Source of the DNA: Puia dinghuensis
Lineage (GTDB): Bacteria > Bacteroidota > Bacteroidia > Chitinophagales > Chitinophagaceae
Direction: 5' to 3'
Length of the DNA stretch: 64,000 nucleotides
NCBI RefSeq assembly: GCF_014642875.1
Contig: NZ_BMJC01000002.1
Span: 868,001 to 932,000, forward strand
Position 1 is the stretch's first letter. The number at the start of each line of letters is the position of its first letter. Under the pieces are notes generated by a model. That model did not search any database. It saw nothing but the letters and a program-made list of their open reading frames with translations, and was not told the origin of the DNA. Position numbers and translations under genes: made by a program. Shown piece after piece: positions 7,838-14,649 of this stretch.

Positions 7838-7845
7838 TAAATTTG
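7838..7845 (+). promoter_or_regulatory. -7 promoter box upstream of 7917 gene
   Basis: TAAATTTG matches TAnnTTTG exactly and lies 71 bases before the ATG at 7917. A TTTG -33 element is not visible; the inverted repeat 7804-7823 occupies that place. Confidence 0.35.
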
Positions 7846-7916
7846 CAGATTCTACCAGGCTTCATTAACTTGTTCTTTGTACGATCTTTGTCAAACCTCC
7901 CTTAAAATTTCTGCCT

Positions 7917-8141
7917 ATGTACGATCTTTTAGAGGTGGGTGAAGAGGTAACTTTTCCTGGCTTGTTGGATATCAAGCTGATTGTTGAAGAGGTCCATGAA
8001 AACAGGGGCATTGTCCGCTGCAAGTATTATGACGACCATCTTAACAGGTTTATCAAGCTAACGCTGCCCGCAGATGCGTTGGTCCCTCTTCGTAAAGCGC
8101 CCAAAATGACGAAGGTCTCTGTAAGTAGCAAACACATATGA
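7917..8141 (+). CDS. Small hypothetical protein
   Basis: A 74-residue protein, predicted cytosolic, without recognised domain. The sequence alternates hydrophobic and charged residues (LDIKLIVEEVHENRGIVRCKYYD), consistent with a small beta-barrel such as an SH3- or Tudor-like fold, and the last 15 residues are basic. It stands alone between the SRPBCC gene (divergent) and the convergent metalloprotease gene. Support for it being real: a plausible -7 box 71 bases upstream, an operator-like palindrome, and normal codon use. Function unknown. Confidence 0.55.
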   Translation: MYDLLEVGEEVTFPGLLDIKLIVEEVHENRGIVRCKYYDDHLNRFIKLTLPADALVPLRKAPKMTKVSVSSKHI

Positions 8142-8184
8142 TCCGATCACTTTGGATCGGGCTCTCGCACGCGGGGGTGGGGTT

Positions 8185-10728
8185 TTATTTCGGATCGAGG
8201 GCTCTCCTGATGCGCTGGGCCAGGTCTTCCAGATGGTATCTGGTAAGCTTGTCTGTCGTCATTGGGATAGCGGCCAGTATCCGGGTCCTCATGGTGGTGA
8301 GTTCTGCCCTTGCAATAGAAGGCAGGTCGGTATTTTTTGTACCGGGTCCAAAGTAAATGACCAACCCGGAAAGGCTGGATGATGATCCACCCGAAGAGTT
8401 GAGTACCGAGATCAGCGACTCCACATACGTCTTTTGCAGGTCGCGGCGCCAGGCATCAGTGGGTTGATGTTTACTCAATTCTCCCCAAATGCCTTTGCGG
8501 ACATCGTCCAGCAACTCCTCCACAGTATATACATGTGTCGCGCCATAGCGATTGGTCTCCAGCAAGAGGTTGTTAAGCCTGTTTGCCGACAGCAGGCTGC
8601 TAAGGACTGCGGTCTGTATCGGTGATATCGGGTCTCCGCCCGAAGGGCTGCTGATCTTGTTGAGGATGTTGTTATCCAGCAACCAGCGCGGCGTCTCGAA
8701 AAGCTGGTTATTCAGGAAGCGAACGGCCTCGCGCTGCCGCACCGCCGGTGTGGGTTCATAGACGTCCCCGGGTTGCTCGACGCTGCGAAAGGTCTCATAG
8801 ACACCCCCCACATTTTTCAGGACATGGCCCATATAGCGGTTGAACTGCGCCACCACCTGCCGGTACATCTCGGCCAGATTCTGGTATTTGTCGGCTTCTT
8901 CTTTTGTCCAGGCGGGCAGGCCGGGAAGGATGCGGCGCAGGTTCTGGATGCCGTATTCGCTTGCTTTTATACTGTTGTCCCCCAGGTCTTCGGTCTGGGC
9001 GCGGGGATCCTGGTTGAATCCCTCACCACCAAACCAGAGGCGCGGATTGGTGCGAAGACTGTCGATGACCCATTTGTTGAGGATCTTAGATTCTTCCTTC
9101 GGGTCTTTTCCACCTGCATAGGCATAGCCCCAGCGGATGGCCCAGCGATCGTACTCGCCGATGCGGGGAAAGAGGTCGATCTCGGGAATATCGTCCTGCG
9201 GTTGGGCGACATAATTAAACCGCGCATAGTCCATGATGGAGGGCGTATGGCCATGAATGTCGAGCCAGCCTTTGTCGCGTAGTTTCTCCACCGGCACGGT
9301 GCTGCTGCTACCCATATTGTGGCGGAGGCCGAGGGTATGCCCCACTTCATGGGAAGAGACAAAGCGGATGAGTTGCCCCATCAGGCTGTCATCGAGATGC
9401 ATCGACCGGGCTCGCGGATCGACGGCGCCTGCCTGTATCATGTACCAGTCATGCAATATCTCCATGATATTGTGATACCAGCCGATGTGGCTTTCGATGA
9501 TCTCCCCGCTGCGTGGGTCGTGAACATTGGGACCATACGCATTTTCAATGTCCGAGGCAAAATAACGCAGGACGGAATAACGGGCGTCTTCCAGGCTCAT
9601 CGTGCTGTCCCCATCCGGCCATTCGCGGGCTTCAATCGCGTCTTTGAATCCGGCCTGTTCAAATGCCCGCTGCCAGTCGTTGACACCCTGGATGAGATAG
9701 GGCACCCATTTGCGTGGCGTAGCGGGATCGATGTAGTAGATGATAGGTTTGGCCGGCCGGACCAATTCCCCGTGCAGCCATTTTTCGCGGTCTTCAGGCC
9801 GGGGTTCGAGCCGCCAGCGGACGATGAACTGCTGGTTCTCTATCTTCTGCTGTTCGTCACTGTAGACGACATAGTCATCCGCAAAATAGCCTACCCGGGA
9901 GTCAAAGAGCCGTTTGGACATCGGGGCGGCGGGCAGGAGAATAAAGGAAGTATTGAGTTCCAGCGTAACGGCGCCCGCGGCATCGGTCGGCGAAGAAAAA
10001 GACAGGCCGAAAGCGGCGCTCATCCCGCCGCCGGTGGAGAAGGTCTTGACGCTTCTGACTTCGGTGTTGATGGGGTAGGTGTTGATGTGCTCGATATAGC
10101 TTCTGTCGGAAGCCAGGCCGCCCAGCCTCATCCTGCCCTTGATCCCCTGGGGAATGCTGACGATGAGATTGTCGCCTTTGAAATAATCGGTGACATCGAT
10201 GACCACGCTTGCGGAGTCCTTACCATAAGCTTTTATATCGAAGGCGGAGGCAATGGGGTCTACGCTCGAATTCTTCACCGCCTTGTAGATCTTGCTGGTC
10301 GAGTCGGCCATGCTGACAAGGGTGACGACACGGAGGAACAGGGTGTGCGCAGGACCTTTATCCCATTCCAGGGTCTGCTGGTTGGCCAGCTCCCCGCCAT
10401 AAATGCCGCCGCCGGCAGCCGTTTTGCTAAACCGGGTGATGGCCATGAATTCCCTTCCCAACAAGGAATCGGGGATCTCGAAATACCATCTTTCGTCTAT
10501 TTTATGCACCGTGAACAGGCCATAATGGGTGACGGCCTTGTCGGTGATCACCTCTTTATAAGGCTTGGGCCCCTGCTTTGGCAGGGTAAAACCGGGAAAG
10601 GCCGGGGGCTTTGGTTTGGACGTATCGGCAGCAGCCGGAAGTACGGGGTGTCTACGTTGGGCAAGGACGGGAGAGTAAGCTGTTGCGGCTAGGGCCGTCA
10701 TCAAAAGGACATTCTTTACTAAATTCAT
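8185..10728 (-). CDS. Secreted zinc-dependent metalloprotease (DUF5117/DUF4953 type)
   Basis: An 847-residue secreted or periplasmic metalloprotease. Signal peptide at 1-24 (ends SPVLAQ). The active site is HEVGHTLGLRH at residues 460-470, a full metzincin zinc site HExxHxxGxxH with third ligand His470, followed by SIMDYARFNY that gives the Met-turn about 33 residues later. The N-terminal 60-400 region matches the DUF5118/DUF5117 prodomain-like arrangement common in Bacteroidota, and the C-terminal region (about 480-800) the DUF4953 type. Length is normal for the family. The gene is monocistronic, divergent from the 10895 gene; the shared upstream region holds a strong 20-bp inverted repeat. 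Substrate unknown. Confidence 0.9.
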   Translation of the reverse strand: MNLVKNVLLMTALAATAYSPVLAQRRHPVLPAAADTSKPKPPAFPGFTLPKQGPKPYKEVITDKAVTHYGLFTVHKIDERWYFEIPDSLLGREFMAITRFSKTAAGGGIYGGELANQQTLEWDKGPAHTLFLRVVTLVSMADSTSKIYKAVKNSSVDPIASAFDIKAYGKDSASVVIDVTDYFKGDNLIVSIPQGIKGRMRLGGLASDRSYIEHINTYPINTEVRSVKTFSTGGGMSAAFGLSFSSPTDAAGAVTLELNTSFILLPAAPMSKRLFDSRVGYFADDYVVYSDEQQKIENQQFIVRWRLEPRPEDREKWLHGELVRPAKPIIYYIDPATPRKWVPYLIQGVNDWQRAFEQAGFKDAIEAREWPDGDSTMSLEDARYSVLRYFASDIENAYGPNVHDPRSGEIIESHIGWYHNIMEILHDWYMIQAGAVDPRARSMHLDDSLMGQLIRFVSSHEVGHTLGLRHNMGSSSTVPVEKLRDKGWLDIHGHTPSIMDYARFNYVAQPQDDIPEIDLFPRIGEYDRWAIRWGYAYAGGKDPKEESKILNKWVIDSLRTNPRLWFGGEGFNQDPRAQTEDLGDNSIKASEYGIQNLRRILPGLPAWTKEEADKYQNLAEMYRQVVAQFNRYMGHVLKNVGGVYETFRSVEQPGDVYEPTPAVRQREAVRFLNNQLFETPRWLLDNNILNKISSPSGGDPISPIQTAVLSSLLSANRLNNLLLETNRYGATHVYTVEELLDDVRKGIWGELSKHQPTDAWRRDLQKTYVESLISVLNSSGGSSSSLSGLVIYFGPGTKNTDLPSIARAELTTMRTRILAAIPMTTDKLTRYHLEDLAQRIRRALDPK

Positions 10729-10817
10729 ATGAATATGCGCAAAGGGGGGTAAGTTATACGATTTTTCCCTGTTAATTCATCCGGACATAATATTTTTTTA
10801 AAGGTCGGATGGCTCTT

Positions 10818-10870
10818 TCCAGGATAAAATTTTCATTTTTTTACTGTTATAATGAAAATTTTATCCTGGA
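10818..10870. repeat. Perfect 20-bp inverted repeat between divergent genes
   Basis: Arms at 10818-10837 and 10851-10870 are exact reverse complements over 20 bases (left arm TCCAGGATAAAATTTTCATT) with a 13-base loop. The arms are A+T-rich in the centre. The right arm ends 24 bases before the TTG start at 10895, and the left arm begins 89 bases from the metalloprotease start. Because the genes point away from each other it is not an ordinary terminator; it could be a large operator, a leader hairpin of the 10895 mRNA, or a MITE-like remnant. Confidence 0.75.
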
Positions 10871-10894
10871 CGGGTCGTTAAAAGCGGAAAAAAA

Positions 10895-11518
10895 TTGAAA
10901 GCGACCCTTACCCTGCTTATCCTGGCCTGTTGTTTTACTATCCGCGCCCAGCAGTCTACTATCCCCGACAATGAACATGCCCGTCTCCTCATAGGGAAAA
11001 AACGGTGCCTCATCGCCTATGCCGGCAATGATCATTCTTTTACGCTGGAAACGCCATTGCACTCTGCCAAACCATCGGATGTCCCGGGATTCATCACAAT
11101 CGACAAACAGATCGTCCAGGCTACGGTAGTACCGGGCGACAAGAACATCGATCTCACCGGGATGACCCCCGCCCGCGAGAAGGATGTCCTCCAGAAGTAT
11201 ATGAATTACGAATTGGACTACTACCGGAAAAAGCTGAAACAACATTACAGTCACCTGCAAACGGAATGGCTCACCTTATCGGGAAAGCTGTTCCTGGTGT
11301 GGTATTTCGACATGCCTCCGACCTATAAGTTAGTGAGCCGGCAGGTTTATGTATCCACTTTATTCGGGAATGAAGTGATGGACCTGAATGCGCCCGTTTT
11401 CAAAACCGATGATTGGGGTAAGGCCAGGGGTATCCTGGTCAGGCTGGCGGGGACGATGAAGACCTTCAACAAGCGGCTCGACCTGGATGACCTTGGAAAG
11501 AAATTAAATAAAGGATAG
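10895..11518 (+). CDS. Exported hypothetical protein
   Basis: A 207-residue protein with an N-terminal signal peptide (MKATLTLLILACCFTIRAQ) and no domain I recognise. The mature part is mixed alpha/beta and rich in Lys; no catalytic triad or metal motif is evident. The start is a TTG at 10895, chosen because it is the only start that gives a complete signal peptide. The 20-bp inverted repeat ends 24 bases upstream and would form a hairpin in the mRNA leader, which could limit translation. The serine hydrolase gene follows after 15 bases and is likely cotranscribed. Periplasmic location inferred. Confidence 0.65.
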   Translation: MKATLTLLILACCFTIRAQQSTIPDNEHARLLIGKKRCLIAYAGNDHSFTLETPLHSAKPSDVPGFITIDKQIVQATVVPGDKNIDLTGMTPAREKDVLQKYMNYELDYYRKKLKQHYSHLQTEWLTLSGKLFLVWYFDMPPTYKLVSRQVYVSTLFGNEVMDLNAPVFKTDDWGKARGILVRLAGTMKTFNKRLDLDDLGKKLNKG

Positions 11519-11533
11519 TATCTTAGGAGGGTT

Positions 11534-12742
11534 ATGAAACGAGCCCTTCTACTTCCACTACTGCTGTTTACGATTCTCCTTACTGCACAATCCAAAAGAT
11601 CGAACAATACCGCCTATTTTCCGCCGCGCGGGGAATGGGTTCACCGTAGTCCGGCTGCGCTGGGACTGGATTCCGTAGCTCTGGCGGAGGCCATCGGGTT
11701 TGCCCGGGAGAAGGAGTCCAGGGCGCCGCGTGACCAGGAGTTAGCGCAGGAAGAGAGTTTTGGGCGGGCCGAGCCTTTTGACGAGGTAGTGGGCCCGATG
11801 AAGCCGCGTGGGGAGCCGACAGGAATTATTATTTACAAAGGATATATCGTCGCCGAATGGGGCGAGCCCAACCGGGTGGATATTACGAACAGTGTGACGA
11901 AGAGCTTTTTGTCTTCGGTGGTAGGTGTGGCGGTTGACCAGGGGTTGATCCGCAGTGTGCTGGATACGGTAGCGAATTATGTACCGCCGATAGAAGTGTA
12001 CGATCCGCTTGCGGGGAAGCCCGACCTGTTGTATCCCTTTGCCAGCGCACACAACCGAACCCTTACCTGGGACGTAATGCTGCGGCAGACCAGCGACTGG
12101 GAAGGCGTGTTATGGGGCAAACCCGACTGGGCCGACAGGCCTGAAGGCAAGCCGGAAGAATGGACTACCAGGCCTCGCCATGCGCCGGGTACGGTGTGGA
12201 AATACAATGATGTCCGGGTGAATGCGCTGGCGCTGGCCGCTACCAGCGTCTGGCGGATGCCGCTGCCGCAGGTGCTGAAAACGTATATCATGGACCCTAT
12301 CGGGGCCTCCAACACCTGGCGCTGGTATGGCTATCGCAACTCCTGGATAGTGCTGGACGGGCAACCTGTGCAATCCGTCAGCGGCGGGGGCCATTGGGGC
12401 GGAGGAATGTTCATCAACGCCTATGATATGGCAAGATTTGGTTTGCTGACCCTTCACCACGGCAACTGGAATGGCAGGCAGCTGCTCTCCGAGCAATGGG
12501 TGAAGCAGGCATTGACGCCAACATCGGCTAATCCGGGTTATGGGTATATGAATTGGTTTCTAAATACAGATCAGAAACTATTACCCAGTGCTCCGGCCTC
12601 GGCCTTTGTCCATATCGGCAACGGCACTAACTTTATTTATGTGGACCCCGAACACGATCTCGTAGCCGTGGTAAGATGGATCGAGAATGCATCCATGGAT
12701 GGGATGGTGAAAAGGATATTGGCGGCCTGCCCAAAGAAATGA
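11534..12742 (+). CDS. Serine hydrolase, beta-lactamase class C fold
   Basis: A 402-residue exported serine hydrolase of the class C beta-lactamase/esterase family. Signal peptide at 1-20 (LLLFTILLTAQS). Catalytic motif SVTK with Ser120 and Lys123; a Tyr in KYNDVRVN near residue 224 stands in the usual Y-x-N place; GGHWGGGMFINAYDMARFG gives the later conserved block. Family members cleave beta-lactams, D-amino peptides or esters; this one lacks a clear sign of which. The ATG of the GNAT gene overlaps its stop (ATGA at 12739-12742), so the two are translationally coupled. Confidence 0.88.
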   Translation: MKRALLLPLLLFTILLTAQSKRSNNTAYFPPRGEWVHRSPAALGLDSVALAEAIGFAREKESRAPRDQELAQEESFGRAEPFDEVVGPMKPRGEPTGIIIYKGYIVAEWGEPNRVDITNSVTKSFLSSVVGVAVDQGLIRSVLDTVANYVPPIEVYDPLAGKPDLLYPFASAHNRTLTWDVMLRQTSDWEGVLWGKPDWADRPEGKPEEWTTRPRHAPGTVWKYNDVRVNALALAATSVWRMPLPQVLKTYIMDPIGASNTWRWYGYRNSWIVLDGQPVQSVSGGGHWGGGMFINAYDMARFGLLTLHHGNWNGRQLLSEQWVKQALTPTSANPGYGYMNWFLNTDQKLLPSAPASAFVHIGNGTNFIYVDPEHDLVAVVRWIENASMDGMVKRILAACPKK

Positions 12743-13386
12743 CAATGGAACTACCCCGAGCATACCGAATAGAAACCCAACGGCTGGTGATCCGTTGTTA
12801 TGAACCGGCCGACGCGTTGAAATTGCAAAAAGCCATCGTGTCGAGCCTCGATCATCTCCGGCCCTGGATACCCTGGGCGCGCCAGGAGCCAAAAGAACTG
12901 GAATGGATGATCAGCGTGATACGGCAATTCCGTGGCCGGTTCGACCTGGGACAGGATGCGGTGTACGGCATCTTCGACAAGTCGGAAACTGTGCAGGTAG
13001 GCGGCACGGGACTGCATAACCGCATCGCCAAAGATGCGCGGGAGATCGGGTATTGGATCGATGTCAACTATATCAACCGGGGTTATGCCACCGAAGTGGT
13101 AAGCGCACTCATCAAGGTAGGTTTTGAAATAGAAGGCCTCGCCCGACTCGAGATCCGCTGCGACCCCGCCAATCACGCCAGCCGGAAGATCCCACAGCGA
13201 TTAGGATTCCGGCATGAAACGACGCTTAAAGATCAAGGCACCGGCGAGAACGGCAAGCCGGTCGATCTGATGGTCTGGGCCTTGTCCAGCAGGGAATATG
13301 AAGAAAGTCCACTAAGGGATGTACGGCTACGGGCCTTTGATTTCATGGGGAAACCCATCGAAGGCACGGCCGGCCGCTATTTATGA
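12739..13386 (+). CDS. GNAT-family N-acetyltransferase (RimJ/RimL-like)
   Basis: A 215-residue GNAT acetyltransferase, transferring acetyl from acetyl-CoA to an amine, perhaps a protein N-terminus or small molecule. Seen: the RimJ/RimL opening TQRLVIRCYEPADAL, GYWIDVNYINRGYATEVVSALIKVGFE with the acetyl-CoA loop, and HASRKIPQRLGFRHE. I chose ATG 12739, which overlaps the serine hydrolase stop by four bases, over an upstream ATG at 12676 that lies inside the hydrolase reading frame. It converges on GH88 and overlaps its end by 10 bases. Its function beside a serine hydrolase is not clear; both may act on the same amine compound. Confidence 0.85.
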   Translation: MTMELPRAYRIETQRLVIRCYEPADALKLQKAIVSSLDHLRPWIPWARQEPKELEWMISVIRQFRGRFDLGQDAVYGIFDKSETVQVGGTGLHNRIAKDAREIGYWIDVNYINRGYATEVVSALIKVGFEIEGLARLEIRCDPANHASRKIPQRLGFRHETTLKDQGTGENGKPVDLMVWALSSREYEESPLRDVRLRAFDFMGKPIEGTAGRYL

Positions 13387-14612
13387 TCTTTCCCAAGCTC
13401 CCGGTAGCGGAGCATGGCTTCCACAAAATAATAGTCCGCATAAGTGAGCGGCACATCGACTTCGCTGTGGGCGGGGAAATGACCGACGCTGTGGCGGAGG
13501 ATAAAGCCGCCGTTGGAACCCACCACGGGTTTGTAGGTATTGTCGGAGAGGTTGACGATGATCTTTTCGGCGACCTCAAGATATCCGCGGCCTTCTTCGG
13601 AAGGGACGTAGTGGCTGAGTTCGATGAGGGCGGAAGCCATGACGGCGGCGGCGCTGGCATCGCGCAGCGGTGGATAGGCGGGTGCGTTGTAATCCCAGAC
13701 GGGGATCTTGTCGGCGGGGAGCGCAGGATTGGTGAGGATGAAATGCGCGATATGCTGCGCCTGCTGGAGATATTTCGGGTCGTGCGTGTTGCGGTATACC
13801 ATCGTGTAGCCATATAATCCCCAGGATTGGCCGCGGGCCCAGGCAGAGGAATCGGAATAGCCCTGTGCGGTTTTTTGGGCGATGATCGCCCCGGTGACGG
13901 AATCATAGTCCACGACGTGAAAACTGCTATAGTCGGGCCGATAGTGATTGCGCATAGTCGTATTTGCATGGGCGACGGCAATTTTATAGAAGGAAGAGTC
14001 GCCGGTGATATGCGTCGCCCAAAACAGCAATTCGAGGTTCATCATATTGTCGATGATGACGGGATAGTGCCAGGGTTTGCTGTCCCAGGACTTGATGCAG
14101 CCTACAATGGGATGGAAGCGGGTGCTGAGCGAGCGCGCGCTGGTGAGTAGGATGCTGTCGTAAGGCGCCGCGGACTGGGGCAGGAGTTTTTTCCCGATAA
14201 GCCTGAGGGCATTGCCAAAGCTGCAATACATCATGAAACCCAGGTCGTGCGTACCCTTATCGTATTGTTCTTTTTCGAGAAGGCTGAGCCGACGTTGCGC
14301 TTCATGGAGCAAGGTGGTATCCTCGGAGAACTCGTACAGATAGAAGAGCGTGCCGGGATAGAAACCGCTCGTCCACCAGCCGGCGTCGCTGGTCTCGAGT
14401 TTGTCCGCATTGGCGTAATATGTTTTGGGGAGGCGGTCTGCCGGGACACGGCCCATCAACACCTTATACTGGTTCACCGCCTGGCGGAGGTTGCCATCGA
14501 TGAGGTGGAGGAGGGCGGGTTTGGGTTGAAGTTGTTGATTTTTTTGGGCGTTGGCTGGTGCCACTGGCAGGAGGAGGCCAAGGCATGCGATGAAGAGGAT
14601 GGTGCGGTGCAT
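13377..14612 (-). CDS. GH88 unsaturated glycuronyl hydrolase
   Basis: A 411-residue family 88 glycoside hydrolase, which removes unsaturated uronic acid ends left by polysaccharide lyases. Signal peptide MHRTILFIACLGLLL... ending about residue 22 (ANAQ). Seen: DAGWWTSGFYPGTLFYL, the two catalytic Asp motifs THDLGFMMYCSFG and YPVIIDNMMNLELL, and WARGQSWGLYGYTMVYR. I chose ATG 14612 over 14651 because the longer N-terminus would put an odd stretch before the signal peptide. It is divergent from the FAD/Fe-S dehydrogenase with 37 bases between starts, and no lyase, SusC or SusD lies beside it, so it is an orphan polysaccharide enzyme. Confidence 0.9.
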   Translation of the reverse strand: MHRTILFIACLGLLLPVAPANAQKNQQLQPKPALLHLIDGNLRQAVNQYKVLMGRVPADRLPKTYYANADKLETSDAGWWTSGFYPGTLFYLYEFSEDTTLLHEAQRRLSLLEKEQYDKGTHDLGFMMYCSFGNALRLIGKKLLPQSAAPYDSILLTSARSLSTRFHPIVGCIKSWDSKPWHYPVIIDNMMNLELLFWATHITGDSSFYKIAVAHANTTMRNHYRPDYSSFHVVDYDSVTGAIIAQKTAQGYSDSSAWARGQSWGLYGYTMVYRNTHDPKYLQQAQHIAHFILTNPALPADKIPVWDYNAPAYPPLRDASAAAVMASALIELSHYVPSEEGRGYLEVAEKIIVNLSDNTYKPVVGSNGGFILRHSVGHFPAHSEVDVPLTYADYYFVEAMLRYRELGKDHK

Positions 14613-14649
14613 AGGACAAAAATAGGAGAAAGAGCTTATTTTTGCGGAC

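Noticed and set aside
7876-7930. A repeated TGTACGATCTTT near the start of the 7917 gene.
   Set aside because: One copy is the first codons of the gene itself; with only twelve bases and no symmetry it may be chance.
9319-10692. A plus-strand open frame of 457 codons opposite the metalloprotease.
   Set aside because: The minus strand has a signal peptide, zinc site and normal length; the other strand has no recognisable motif.
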